A DNA stretch of 64,000 bases. Origin: Tsuneonella rigui. Its GTDB lineage: Bacteria; Pseudomonadota; Alphaproteobacteria; Sphingomonadales; Sphingomonadaceae. Positions 15,508 through 24,902 of the stretch are shown here, in pieces. A program made the position numbers and the translations under genes. The DNA lies in the NCBI RefSeq assembly GCF_003958625.1, contig NZ_RSEL01000015.1, positions 62,001 to 126,000 of the forward strand, given 5' to 3'. Each line of letters opens with the position of its first letter. Positions within the stretch are counted from its first letter, which is position 1. The notes beneath the pieces were generated by a model. It was given only the letters and a program-made list of their open reading frames with translations. It was not told where the DNA came from and made no database searches.

Positions 15508-16821
15508 ATGGCCACTCTAGCCAAAGAGAACGTCGCCCCGGCCGACATTGCCTGGGAGGTGATCGACCCCAAGGCCTACGCCGAGTGGGACCACCTGCTC
15601 GACACCTTCGACTGGCTGCGCGAACACATGCCGGTCGCGCGGATCGAGCGGCCCGAGGCGCTGCATCCGCCATTCTGGCTAGTGACCCGCTACGACGACG
15701 TGATGCGCATCTCGAAGGACAACGCGACCTTCCTCAACAACCCGCGCACGGTGGTGTTCAGCACTAACGACGGGATCGAGTTCGCCAAGGCGTACTCGGG
15801 CGGGACGGAGCACATGGTGGCGAGCCTCGTCACCTTCGACGCGCCGATCCACATGAAGTACCGCAAGCTGACCCAGGAATGGTTCATGCCCAAGAACCTG
15901 CGCACGATCGAGGGTGAGGTGCGCGGGATCGCCAAGGCCGCGGTCGACCGGCTGCTGGCGGCGGCGGGAGAAAACGGCGGGGTCGTCGACTTCAGCAAGG
16001 CCGTCGCGGCGCCTTACCCGCTACACGTGGTCATGCAGATCCTCGGCGTGCCCGAGAAAGACGAGCAGCGCATGCTCATGCTCACCCAGCAGATGTTCGG
16101 CGGGCAGGACGAGGACTTGAACCAGTCGGGGATGAAAGACCTGCCGCCCGAAGTGGTGCTGCAGATCGTCGCCGGGGCGGTGAAGGACTTCGAGGCCTAC
16201 TTCGCCAAGCTGACCGCCGAGAAGCGGGCCAATCCGACCGGCGATGTCGCCAGCACGATCGCCAACGCCACCGTCGACGGCGAGCCTCTCAATGACCGCG
16301 ACATGATGGGCTACTACATCATCGTCGCCGCCGCCGGGCATGACACCACCAGCGCCTCGACCGCCGGGGCGATGCTGGCGCTGGCGCAGGATCCCGAGCA
16401 ATGGGCTCGGGTCAAGGCCGACCGCTCGCTGCTCGCCGGGATCGTCGAGGAAGCGATCCGCTGGACCAGCCCGGTGCAACACTTCATGCGCACCGCGGCC
16501 GAGGATACCGAAGTGGGCGGGCAGAAGATCGCCAAGGGCGACTGGCTGATGATCAACTACGTCGCCGCCAATCATGATCCGGCGCAGTTCGATAACCCGC
16601 GCAAGTTCGATGCGGCGCGGAGTCCGAATCGCCACCTCGCGTTCGGCGCGGGCGCGCACCAGTGCCTCGGCCTCCACCTCGCCAGGCTGGAGATGCGCAT
16701 CCTGTTCGAGGAACTGCTCGACCGAATCGATGCGGTCGAACTGGCGGGCGAAGCCAAGCGCTCGAACTCGACTTTCGTCGGCGGGCTCAAGACGCTGCCG
16801 CTCAGGATCACACCGGGCTAA
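15508..16821 (+). CDS. cytochrome P450
   Basis: A soluble 437-residue bacterial class I P450. The oxygen-activating I-helix is AAAGHDTTSAS (about residue 275), the K-helix ExxR is EEAIRW, and the haem-ligating Cys sits in FGAGAHQCLGLHLARLE near residue 385. It resembles the CYP108/CYP125-like groups of proteobacteria and actinobacteria that oxidise terpenoids or steroids, but I cannot assign a CYP family from memory. It has a strong ribosome-binding site (GAGGAGG) inside the end of the acyl-CoA synthetase gene. No ferredoxin or ferredoxin reductase gene is adjacent, so redox partners must be encoded elsewhere. Confidence 0.93.
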   Translation: MATLAKENVAPADIAWEVIDPKAYAEWDHLLDTFDWLREHMPVARIERPEALHPPFWLVTRYDDVMRISKDNATFLNNPRTVVFSTNDGIEFAKAYSGGTEHMVASLVTFDAPIHMKYRKLTQEWFMPKNLRTIEGEVRGIAKAAVDRLLAAAGENGGVVDFSKAVAAPYPLHVVMQILGVPEKDEQRMLMLTQQMFGGQDEDLNQSGMKDLPPEVVLQIVAGAVKDFEAYFAKLTAEKRANPTGDVASTIANATVDGEPLNDRDMMGYYIIVAAAGHDTTSASTAGAMLALAQDPEQWARVKADRSLLAGIVEEAIRWTSPVQHFMRTAAEDTEVGGQKIAKGDWLMINYVAANHDPAQFDNPRKFDAARSPNRHLAFGAGAHQCLGLHLARLEMRILFEELLDRIDAVELAGEAKRSNSTFVGGLKTLPLRITPG

Positions 16822-16943
16822 GCAGCGCGAAAATCACCCGCGGAGGGACCGAATCCGCTACCGCGCGATAGTTGCCTCTGCTACCAATTGGCCATGCAAC
16901 AGGGAAGGATGACCGGCCGCCCGGTACGGACCGCGGCCCGTCG

Positions 16944-17570
16944 ATGACTATTCTCGAAGTCTACAACGCGCCGTTCGCGATCGCGCTTGTGATCATGGCC
17001 ATCCTGGCGTTGGTTCAGGTCTTGGGCCTGGCCGACCTGTTCGGCGAGGGGCATCCCCATTTCGACATTCATTCGGGCGATACGCCGAACCTCGCCGATG
17101 GGCTTGTCAGCCTGTTCGGGCTCGGCCGGGTGCCGCTGACGATCTGGCTCGCGCTGTTCCTCGGCCTGTTCGCCGGAGTCGGCGTCGGCACGCAGGAACT
17201 GGCGATCGCACTCACCGGCCATCCGCTCGACCGTTGGCTCGCCGCGCTCATCGCGGGCGTGGCGACGGTGCCGCTGACCGGCGCAATCGTCCGGCCGCTC
17301 AGCCATATCCTGCCGCATGACGAGACCAGCGCGGTCGAGATCGACTCGCTGGTCGGCCGCCGAGCGCACATCACCGAAGGCACCGCGCGCGCCGGCTATC
17401 CGGCACGCGCACAAGTGCGAGACCGCTTCGGGCACCCGCACCACCTGATGGTCGAGCCGCACGAGCCGGACGCCGCGCTGATCGCCGGCGAGGAGATCCT
17501 CCTCGTCCGCCGCGAGGGCAACACATTCTATGCGACCGCGCTGGCCGAGCGCCTGCTGTCGCCGAACTGA
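16944..17570 (+). CDS. yqiJ: YqiJ-like inner membrane protein with OB-fold domain
   Basis: A 208-residue protein with N-terminal transmembrane helices (about 10-30, 65-85 and 95-120) and a C-terminal soluble beta domain (VGRRAHITEGTARAGYPARAQV to GEEILLVRREGNTFYAT), matching YqiJ of E. coli (209 aa). It is encoded directly before a YqiK flotillin, the conserved order. YqiJ and YqiK are thought to work together at membrane microdomains in envelope stress or membrane fluidity control, with an NfeD-like role for YqiJ. ATG 16944 lacks a clear ribosome-binding site. A 17-codon ORF (16894-16947) ends across this ATG (ATGA) and could provide coupled translation. Confidence 0.85.
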   Translation: MTILEVYNAPFAIALVIMAILALVQVLGLADLFGEGHPHFDIHSGDTPNLADGLVSLFGLGRVPLTIWLALFLGLFAGVGVGTQELAIALTGHPLDRWLAALIAGVATVPLTGAIVRPLSHILPHDETSAVEIDSLVGRRAHITEGTARAGYPARAQVRDRFGHPHHLMVEPHEPDAALIAGEEILLVRREGNTFYATALAERLLSPN

Positions 17571-17591
17571 TTTCAAAGGGGCAGTTTTTCC

Positions 17592-19343
17592 ATGCAGCAG
17601 CTTATCGATCTGGCGATCCCGGTTGGGGCCGTCGTCCTCGTCGTCCTCATCATCCTGGTCACCCTGACCCGGCTCTATCGCCGCGCCAGCAAGGAAACCG
17701 CCTTCGTCCGCACAGGCATGGGCGGGGAAAAGGTCGTGATGAACGGCGGCGCGCTGGTGCTGCCGGTGTTCAACGAGACGATGCCGGTCAACATGAACAC
17801 GCTGGTGCTCGCGGTCGTGCGTCGCGACACCGAGGCGCTGATCACGCTCGACCGCCTGCGGATCGACGTGAAGGCGGAGTTCTACGTCCGCGTTCGGCCC
17901 GACGCGGGATCGATCGCGATGGCCGCACAGACGCTCGGCCAGCGGACGATGCAGCCAGAGCTGCTCAAGGACCTGGTCGAGGGCAAGTTCGTCGATGCGC
18001 TGCGCTCGGTCGCGGCGGGCATGACGATGAACGAGCTGCACGAGCAGCGGGCGGACTTCGTGCAGAAGGTGCAGCAGGTCTCCTCGAGCGATCTGGCGAT
18101 GAACGGGCTGGAGCTGGAATCGGTCTCGCTGACCGGGCTCGACCAGACCAGCATCGAGCACTTCAACGCCAACAACGCTTTCGACGCCGAAGGCCTGACC
18201 AAGCTGACCGAGCAAATCGAGGCGCGCAAGAAGCTGCGCAACGACATCGAGCAGGACACCCGCGTCCAGATCGAGAGCAAGAACCTCGAAGCCGACCAGC
18301 GCAGCTTCCAGATCAAGCGGGACCAGGAATACGCGCGCCTGGAGCAGGAGCGTGAGGTCGAGGTGCGTCGCGCCGCGCAGGCGGCCGAGATCGCCGGCGA
18401 GCAGGCCGCCCGCAACCGCGAGGCGGAAGCCGCGCGGATCGAGGCCAAGAAGCAGGTCGACGCCCAGCAGATCGAGGCCGACCGACTGGTCGAGGAAGCG
18501 CGGATCGACCAGCAGCGCGCGCTCGAGATCGCCCGGCAGGAGCAGCAGATCGCGGTCCAGAACAAGAGCCGCGAGGAAAGCCAGGCCAAGGCCGAGGCCG
18601 ATGCCGCGCGCGCCAAGGCCGTGGCGGCCGAAGAGCAGGTCGTCACCAGCCGCGAGAGCGAAGTGGCCGAGCGTCTCAAGAAGATCGAACTGATCGAGGC
18701 CAGCAAACTGGCCGAGCGCGATGCGATCAAAATCAAGGTCGACGCCGAAGCCGAAAAGGACGCCGCGTCCAATCGCGCGGAAGCCGTTCGGCGCGAGGCC
18801 GAGGGTGCTGCGGAAGCCGAAAAACTGCGTGCCGAGGCGGCCCGAGTGCGCTTCGAAGTCGAGGCGGCGGGCCAGCGCGCGGTCAACGAGGCGGCCAACC
18901 TGCTGTCGATGGATCAGATCAGCCTGCAGACCAAGCTGGCCTTGCTCAAGGTCCTGCCCGAACTGGTCCGCGAGAGCGCCAAGCCGCTCGAGGCGATCGA
19001 ATCGATCAGGATCGTCCAGGTCGATGGCCTGACGCAGAAGGGCGGCGGTGCGGCCAGTGCAGGTGTCGGCGGCGGCTCAGGCAATCTTGCGAGCGACGCG
19101 GTCGCCGCAGCACTCAGCTACCGGGCGCAGGCGCCAGTGATCGACGGGCTGATGAAGGAACTAGGCCTCGACGGCAGCTCGCTGCAGGGCCTGGTCAACG
19201 GCCCGGCGGCAGAGACGGCGGGGGTCGAGCCGCTCGGCGAGCGAGCCCCGGCGAGCGCCGAAACGCTGGTCGCCGATCAGCGCGATGCGCCGCGGTCCCA
19301 TAACGGCAAGGGCAAAGCGGAAGAGGCGGCTCCGGCGGAGTAA
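17592..19343 (+). CDS. yqiK: flotillin-like YqiK, SPFH domain protein
   Basis: A 583-residue flotillin. One N-terminal transmembrane helix (about 8-26) is followed by an SPFH/band-7 domain (about 30-200). A long Glu/Ala/Arg-rich coiled coil (about 205-430) contains flotillin-type repeats such as EAARIEAKKQVDAQQIEADR. A C-terminal flotillin domain (SMDQISLQTKLALLKVLPELV) precedes a Gly/Ala-rich low-complexity tail. Flotillins oligomerise at the membrane and organise lipid microdomains. The start has AAGGGG upstream and lies 21 bases after yqiJ, so the two form an operon. The long coiled coil produces sizeable antisense frames, which are shadows. Confidence 0.92.
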   Translation: MQQLIDLAIPVGAVVLVVLIILVTLTRLYRRASKETAFVRTGMGGEKVVMNGGALVLPVFNETMPVNMNTLVLAVVRRDTEALITLDRLRIDVKAEFYVRVRPDAGSIAMAAQTLGQRTMQPELLKDLVEGKFVDALRSVAAGMTMNELHEQRADFVQKVQQVSSSDLAMNGLELESVSLTGLDQTSIEHFNANNAFDAEGLTKLTEQIEARKKLRNDIEQDTRVQIESKNLEADQRSFQIKRDQEYARLEQEREVEVRRAAQAAEIAGEQAARNREAEAARIEAKKQVDAQQIEADRLVEEARIDQQRALEIARQEQQIAVQNKSREESQAKAEADAARAKAVAAEEQVVTSRESEVAERLKKIELIEASKLAERDAIKIKVDAEAEKDAASNRAEAVRREAEGAAEAEKLRAEAARVRFEVEAAGQRAVNEAANLLSMDQISLQTKLALLKVLPELVRESAKPLEAIESIRIVQVDGLTQKGGGAASAGVGGGSGNLASDAVAAALSYRAQAPVIDGLMKELGLDGSSLQGLVNGPAAETAGVEPLGERAPASAETLVADQRDAPRSHNGKGKAEEAAPAE

Positions 19344-19485
19344 TCCGGACATCGAGGGACCGCGCGACCTATAAAAAGGCAAGTCCGGCACGAAGCGCCG
19401 CGCAATGCATTTTTAGGCTCATGCAATCGGGGGCTCCTGCGCGCGACGCCGCGCGATCGATAGTTCGTGCCGGGCTGACGGCCGG

Positions 19486-21267
19486 ATGAACCAGGAGCAG
19501 CTGGTTTCGGTCGGCCTGATCGGCCTCGCGATGGTCCTCTTCGTGTGGGGCCGCTTCCGCTATGACTTGGTCTCGCTGATGGTCCTGCTGGCGGCCGTCC
19601 TGATCGGCGACGTCAAGCCGGAGGATGCGTTCGAGGGGTTCACCAGCGACGTCGTGATCGTGATCGCTTCCGCTCTCGTGGTGAGCGCGGCGATCAGCCG
19701 GTCGGGCGTGGTTGAACCTCTTGTGCGCCCACTTGCGGCCCGCTTCACGCGGCCGGCGAGCCAGGTCCCGGTGCTCGCCGGGGCCACCGCGCTGTTCGCG
19801 ATGGTGACCAAGAACGTCGGCGCCCTCGCCACGCTGATGCCGGTCGCGATCCGGCTTGGGCGGGGCAAGGACAGCTCTCCGTCGGCGCTGCTGATGCCGA
19901 TGGCGTTCATGTCGCTCCTCGGCGGGCTGGTCACGCTGGTCGGCACCTCGACCAACATCATCGTCAGCGAAGTGCGCCAGCAGACAATGGGCGAGCCGTT
20001 CCGAATGTTCGATTTCGCGCCGGTCGGCCTGGGGCTTACCGCGCTCGGCCTGCTGGTGGTGAGCGTGGGCTGGCGGCTGATCCCCAAGGACCGCCACCCG
20101 CGCGTCGACATGGCCGAGATCACCGCCGAGACGCTTTACATGAGCGAGGCGCGGGTGCCGGACGAACTGCCCGAGGGCCTCGCCACCGTTGCCGACCTCG
20201 CGCTGGCAACCCGCGGCGTAAGGTTGGTGTCGCTGATCGCACCCGACGGCAAGCAGCGCACGCCGCTGCCCGACGCGCGGCTGGAGCCGGGCACGCAGCT
20301 GGTGCTGGAAGGCGCGGAACAGGCGCTGGGGAGCTTCTTCGCCGACACCCCGCTCGATCACGTGCGCGAAGACGAGGTGGTCGAGCGCGAGGATGTCGCC
20401 GAACCCTTGCGCGGGGTCGAAGTGGTGGTCGAGGCGCACTCGCGCGCCTGCGGCCGCAGCGCGCGCACGCTGTTCCTGCAGCAGATCTACGGCATCAAGC
20501 TGCTGGCTATCGCGCGCGCCGGCGAGCGGATCCGCGAGCAACTGTCCGAAGTGAAGCTCAAGGCCGGCGACCTGCTGCTGATCCAGGCCAGCGAGCATGT
20601 GCTGGCACCGGCGCTGCAGGACCTCGGCCTGCTGCCGCTCGCCGAGCGTTCGGTGACCATCGGCGACGCGCGCAAGCGCTATCTTCCCGCCGCGATCCTG
20701 ATCGGTGCGATCGTGCTGGTGGCGATGCAGGTGCTGACCGTCGCGGTGGGATTCTTCACCGCGGCAGTGCTGATGGTCGCGACCCGCTCACTGACTATGC
20801 GCGAAGCCTACGCCTCGCTCGAGCCGGAAGTGCTGGTGCTGATCGGCGCGCTCACGCCCTTGAGCCACGCGGTGCAAGCAAACGGCGGTACGGCAGTCAT
20901 CGGCCAGGCGCTCGCTGGCATGCTGGACGGTTTGGCACCGATGCTGATCGTTGGCGGCATGATGCTCGCGGCGATGGTCACCGCGCCGTTCCTGCACAAT
21001 GCGCCGACAGTATTGGTGCTTGCCCCGATCGGAGTGACGCTGGCCCAGCGGCTCGGGCTATCGGCGGACGCGGTGTTGATGGCGGTCGCAACGGGCGCCG
21101 GCAGCGATTTCCTCACCCCCATCGGGCACCAGTGCAACACGCTCGTGCGCGGACCCGGCGGCTACCGGTTCGGCGACTACTGGCGGCTCGGCCTGCCGCT
21201 ATCGCTGATGGTCCTGATCGCCGGCACCCCGCTGATCGCCTGGGTGTGGGGCCTGCAGGCGAACTAA
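19486..21267 (+). CDS. SLC13/DASS-type permease with central RCK_C (TrkA_C) domains
   Basis: A 593-residue integral membrane transporter. Two membrane halves flank a soluble insert (about 205-395) that contains two RCK_C-like modules, GTQLVLEGAEQAL and GDLLLIQASEHVL being the repeat cores. Each membrane half has the DASS SNT-type signature: LVTLVGTSTNIIVSE and FLTPIGHQCNTLVRGPGGY. This architecture is known from anion or sulfate/dicarboxylate permeases of the CitT/SLC13 group, usually sodium-coupled. The substrate is not predictable. Its stop overlaps the stop of the next, convergent permease gene by four bases. Confidence 0.88.
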   Translation: MNQEQLVSVGLIGLAMVLFVWGRFRYDLVSLMVLLAAVLIGDVKPEDAFEGFTSDVVIVIASALVVSAAISRSGVVEPLVRPLAARFTRPASQVPVLAGATALFAMVTKNVGALATLMPVAIRLGRGKDSSPSALLMPMAFMSLLGGLVTLVGTSTNIIVSEVRQQTMGEPFRMFDFAPVGLGLTALGLLVVSVGWRLIPKDRHPRVDMAEITAETLYMSEARVPDELPEGLATVADLALATRGVRLVSLIAPDGKQRTPLPDARLEPGTQLVLEGAEQALGSFFADTPLDHVREDEVVEREDVAEPLRGVEVVVEAHSRACGRSARTLFLQQIYGIKLLAIARAGERIREQLSEVKLKAGDLLLIQASEHVLAPALQDLGLLPLAERSVTIGDARKRYLPAAILIGAIVLVAMQVLTVAVGFFTAAVLMVATRSLTMREAYASLEPEVLVLIGALTPLSHAVQANGGTAVIGQALAGMLDGLAPMLIVGGMMLAAMVTAPFLHNAPTVLVLAPIGVTLAQRLGLSADAVLMAVATGAGSDFLTPIGHQCNTLVRGPGGYRFGDYWRLGLPLSLMVLIAGTPLIAWVWGLQAN

Positions 21268-22610
21268 AACGGGAAAAACACCGGAATCGCGATGCACGCG
21301 GCCGCCCAGGTAATGAGGTCGAGCGGGAGGCCGACCCGCACGAAATCCATGTACCGGTACTTCCCCAGCTGGAACACCAGCGCATTGGTCTGGTAGCCGA
21401 ATGGGGTGGCGAACGCCGCGCTGGCGGCGATCATCACCGCGGCGACGAACGGCTTGGGACTGACCGCGAGCCCCTCCGCGAGGCTGACCGCGACCGGGGT
21501 CAGCAGCACCGCGACCGTCGCGTTGGACAGCAGTTCGGTCAGCACCAGCGCCGCGCCATAGAACAGCACCAGCGCCACCAGCGGGCCGAGCGGGCCGATC
21601 GCGCCCACCAGCCGCTCGGTCGCGGCATTGGCGAGGCCGGTTTCCTCCATCGCGACCCCGATCACCACCATCCCGGCGATCAGCATGAGAATTTCGGGGC
21701 GCAGCCCGCGGTAGGCTTCGTCAGCGTCGATCACCCGAATAAGGATCAACAGCACCGCGCCGCTGAAGGCCGTGGCAGCGATCGGAGCGACGCCGAGCGT
21801 TGCCGCTGTCACGGCCGCAATGAACACGCTCAGCGAGGCAAGCGCCTTCCACGGGTGAAAGCGGTGCTCGGGCGCGAACACCGCGGCATTGCCTATGGCT
21901 CCGGAGCGGACCGCCGGAACGGGGTGCAGGGTGTCGCCCTCACCGTCCACAGCTGGCTGCGGATCGAAGCGGATCAACCGTCCTGACGCAAAGAACAGGA
22001 ATGCCGCACCGCTGAGCGCCACCGCCAGCCCGACCGGGGCGATTTCGAACATCGTGAAGCTGGCTGTGCCGCTGGCGCGCGCCATGTCGTTGACTAGCAG
22101 GTTGGTCGAGGTACCGATCAAGGTGCAACAGCCGCCAAGAACGGTGAGATAGGACAGCGGCATCAGGTAGCGCCGGGGATCGAGGCCGACGCTGGTCGAC
22201 ACATCGCGGATGACCGGTGCAGCCAGCACCACGATGGGCGTGTTGTTGAGAAAGGCCGAGACGGCACCGCACAGGCTCATCACCACCCAGATGCCCGTCG
22301 CGCCGGCCCTTCGCGCGAGCCACACCCCGCCGCGGATCGCGAGGTCGAGCAGACCCGACCGCTCCATTGCGTAGGCGATCACGAACAGCGCGGCGAGCGC
22401 GATGATCGCCGGCGAGGCGAACGCGACCTCCACCTGCGAGGGTTTCACCGCGCCGCTCATCAGCAGCACCGCCGCGCCGGTCAGCGCAACCACGTCGGCG
22501 CGAAAGCGGTCGAGGATCAGCGCGCCGACCACGCCGACCAGCACCGCAAGCGTGATCGCCTGGTGCCCGGTCAGGCCAATGGCTTCGACGAATGCGGGAG
22601 TGGGAATCAC
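21264..22610 (-). CDS. SLC13/ArsB-NhaD-type permease without RCK domains
   Basis: A 448-residue transporter of the same superfamily as its convergent neighbour but lacking the soluble RCK_C insert. Signatures are FLNNTPIVVLAAPV, CCTLIGTSTNLLVND and FATPFGYQTNALVF. It starts at a GTG (22608-22610) that overlaps the galU stop (GTGA), so it should be translationally coupled to galU. Around ten transmembrane helices are visible. The substrate is unknown; an anion or dicarboxylate is most likely for this family. The link to galU may be organisational only. Confidence 0.87.
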   Translation of the reverse strand: MIPTPAFVEAIGLTGHQAITLAVLVGVVGALILDRFRADVVALTGAAVLLMSGAVKPSQVEVAFASPAIIALAALFVIAYAMERSGLLDLAIRGGVWLARRAGATGIWVVMSLCGAVSAFLNNTPIVVLAAPVIRDVSTSVGLDPRRYLMPLSYLTVLGGCCTLIGTSTNLLVNDMARASGTASFTMFEIAPVGLAVALSGAAFLFFASGRLIRFDPQPAVDGEGDTLHPVPAVRSGAIGNAAVFAPEHRFHPWKALASLSVFIAAVTAATLGVAPIAATAFSGAVLLILIRVIDADEAYRGLRPEILMLIAGMVVIGVAMEETGLANAATERLVGAIGPLGPLVALVLFYGAALVLTELLSNATVAVLLTPVAVSLAEGLAVSPKPFVAAVMIAASAAFATPFGYQTNALVFQLGKYRYMDFVRVGLPLDLITWAAACIAIPVFFPF

Positions 22611-23485
22611 GGCTGGGCCAGCAGCCGCTCCGCGATCGCGCGCACTTCGGCGCCCATGTCCGGCCGCTCGAGCGCCAGCGCGAGGGTCGCCTCAACGAAC
22701 CCTGTCTTGCTGCCGCAGTCGAACCGGCGGCCGGCGAAGGTGACCGCGTGGAACGGCTGCGTGCCGATCATCTTCGCCATTGCGTCGGTGAGCTGGATCT
22801 CGCCGCCCGCGCCCTTCTCCTGCGCCTCGAGCGTGCGCATGACCTCGGGCTGGAGGATGTAGCGACCCGAGAGGATCTTGTTCGACGGCGCAGCCTCGAC
22901 GGCGGGCTTCTCGACCAGGCCGGTGACTTCGGTCAGCGTATCCGAGACCGCGGCGCCGGGCGCGATCACGCCGTAGCTCGACACCTCCTCACGCGGGACT
23001 TCGAGCACGCTGATGAGATTGCCGCCGACCTCCTCATAGGCCGCGACCATCTGCGCCATGCATCCCGGCGATCCGTGCATCAGCTCGTCAGGAAGGAATA
23101 TCGCGAACGGCTCGTCGCCAATGATATCGCGTGCGCACCAGATTGCGTGGCCGAGCCCGAGCGGCTCCTGCTGCCGGACGTAGGCGCAGTTGCCGGGGCC
23201 GAGCCGGGTCGGGCCGAGCACCGACAGGTCCTTGCCGCGCTCCGCCATGGTCTTCTCAAGCTCGAAGGCGATGTCGAAGTGGTCCTCAATCGCGCTCTTG
23301 CCGCGGCCGGTGACGAAGATCATCTGCTCGATCCCCGCCTCGCGCGCCTCGTCGACTGCGTACTGGATCAGCGGCCGGTCGACGATCGGCAGCATCTCCT
23401 TGGGGATCGCCTTGGTCGCGGGGAGGAACCGGGTGCCGAGGCCGGCGACGGGAAACACGGCTTTGCGGATGCGTTTGCGGCTCAT
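22607..23485 (-). CDS. galU: UTP-glucose-1-phosphate uridylyltransferase
   Basis: GalU makes UDP-glucose from UTP and glucose-1-phosphate for exopolysaccharide, LPS and osmoprotectant synthesis. The 292-residue sequence starts at ATG 23485 with the family opening KAVFPVAGLGTRFLPATKAIPKEM, then DRPLIQYAVDEA, a GHAIWCA segment, FAIFLPDE, and GLVEKP, ending with a GFVEATLAL helix. The open frame upstream of the ATG lacks family sequence. It is divergent from murA across 70 bases. UDP-glucose probably feeds the polysaccharide genes seen later in the window. Confidence 0.95.
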   Translation of the reverse strand: MSRKRIRKAVFPVAGLGTRFLPATKAIPKEMLPIVDRPLIQYAVDEAREAGIEQMIFVTGRGKSAIEDHFDIAFELEKTMAERGKDLSVLGPTRLGPGNCAYVRQQEPLGLGHAIWCARDIIGDEPFAIFLPDELMHGSPGCMAQMVAAYEEVGGNLISVLEVPREEVSSYGVIAPGAAVSDTLTEVTGLVEKPAVEAAPSNKILSGRYILQPEVMRTLEAQEKGAGGEIQLTDAMAKMIGTQPFHAVTFAGRRFDCGSKTGFVEATLALALERPDMGAEVRAIAERLLAQP

Positions 23486-23555
23486 GTGCGGGCGATAGCA
23501 GCCGAGGGACCGTGCGCAACCTTGCGGCACGCCCGATTCGCGCTAGTGCGCGTCC

Positions 23556-24839
23556 ATGGACAAGATCATCGTCGAGGGCGGCAAGCGCCTCCGTGGCACC
23601 ATCCCGATCTCGGGCGCGAAGAACGCCGCGCTGACGCTGATTCCGTGCGCGCTCCTGACCGACGAGCCGCTGACGCTGCGCAACCTGCCGCGCCTGGCCG
23701 ATATCGACGGCTTCCAGCACCTGATGAACCAGTTCGGGGTCACGACGGTGATCCAGGGCTCGCGGCCCGAGGACTTCGGCCGGGTGATGACGCTCGAGGC
23801 CACCCGCATCACCGGCACCGTCGCGCCCTACGACCTGGTGCGCAAGATGCGCGCCTCGATTCTCGTGCTCGGGCCGATGCTGGCGCGGATGGGGCAGGCC
23901 AAGGTCTCGCTCCCCGGCGGCTGCGCGATCGGCAACCGTCCGATCGACCTCCACCTGAAGGCGCTCGCCGCGTTCGGCGCGGTGATCGAGATCGCAGCCG
24001 GCTATGTCGCCGCGCACGCGCCCGATGGCGGGCTGCCCGGCGGCGAGTTCGATTTTCCCGTGGTCTCGGTCGGCGCGACCGAGAACGCGCTGATGGCGGC
24101 GGTGCTGGCGAGCGGGACCTGCCGCCTGTTCAACGCCGCGCGCGAGCCCGAGATCGTCGACTTGTGCAACTTGCTGGTGGCGATGGGCGCGCAGATCGAA
24201 GGGATCGGCACCTCGGACCTGACCATCCATGGGGTCCCGCGGCTGCACGGCGCGACCTACAAGGTGATGGCGGACCGGATCGAGGCGGGCTCCTACGCCT
24301 GCGCGGCCGCCATCACGGGCGGCGAAGTGCTGCTGCAGGGCGCCAGCTTCGAGGAAATGGCCTCGACCATCCACGCGCTGCGCAACATCGGCGTCCATGC
24401 GAAGGCCGAGGCGGGCGGCGTGCGGGTATCGGCCGATGGCAAGCTCCAGGCCGTCAATCTGACGACCGCGCCCTATCCGGGGCTCGCGACCGACATGCAG
24501 GCGCAGCTCATGGCGCTGCTGACCGTCGCCGAGGGCACCAGCGTGCTCAACGAGACGATTTTCGAGAACCGCTACATGCACGTGCCCGAATTGAACCGCA
24601 TGGGCGCGCATATCGAGACCAGCGGGCGCACCGCGATCGTCCACGGGGTCGGCAAGCTGACCGGCGCCGAAGTCATGGCGACCGACCTGCGCGCCTCAAT
24701 GAGCCTGGTAATCGCTGGCCTCGCCGCCGAAGGACAGACCGAAGTGCGCCGGCTCTATCACCTCGACCGGGGTTACGAGCGGCTCGAAGAGAAGCTCGCG
24801 CTGGTCGGCGCGCAGGTCGAGCGGGTGGGCGACGAATAG
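23556..24839 (+). CDS. murA: UDP-N-acetylglucosamine 1-carboxyvinyltransferase
   Basis: MurA transfers enolpyruvate from PEP to UDP-GlcNAc, the first committed step of peptidoglycan synthesis. It is 427 residues, the usual length, with the duplicated inside-out alpha/beta barrel. It opens [26 protein letters not shown], including the conserved Lys-Asn pair. The reactive Cys is in [16 protein letters not shown] at about residue 123, so the enzyme belongs to the Cys type targeted by fosfomycin. [18 protein letters not shown] stretch lies near the C terminus. A weak promoter (TTGCGG, 16 bases, TAGTGC) sits just before the ATG, which would leave a very short leader. Confidence 0.97.
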   Translation: MDKIIVEGGKRLRGTIPISGAKNAALTLIPCALLTDEPLTLRNLPRLADIDGFQHLMNQFGVTTVIQGSRPEDFGRVMTLEATRITGTVAPYDLVRKMRASILVLGPMLARMGQAKVSLPGGCAIGNRPIDLHLKALAAFGAVIEIAAGYVAAHAPDGGLPGGEFDFPVVSVGATENALMAAVLASGTCRLFNAAREPEIVDLCNLLVAMGAQIEGIGTSDLTIHGVPRLHGATYKVMADRIEAGSYACAAAITGGEVLLQGASFEEMASTIHALRNIGVHAKAEAGGVRVSADGKLQAVNLTTAPYPGLATDMQAQLMALLTVAEGTSVLNETIFENRYMHVPELNRMGAHIETSGRTAIVHGVGKLTGAEVMATDLRASMSLVIAGLAAEGQTEVRRLYHLDRGYERLEEKLALVGAQVERVGDE

Positions 24840-24902
24840 AGTCGTTTTCGCGGGATACGACTCCGCCCTTGCCGCGTTAACCGCAGCAAGAAGGAGGCAC
24901 CT

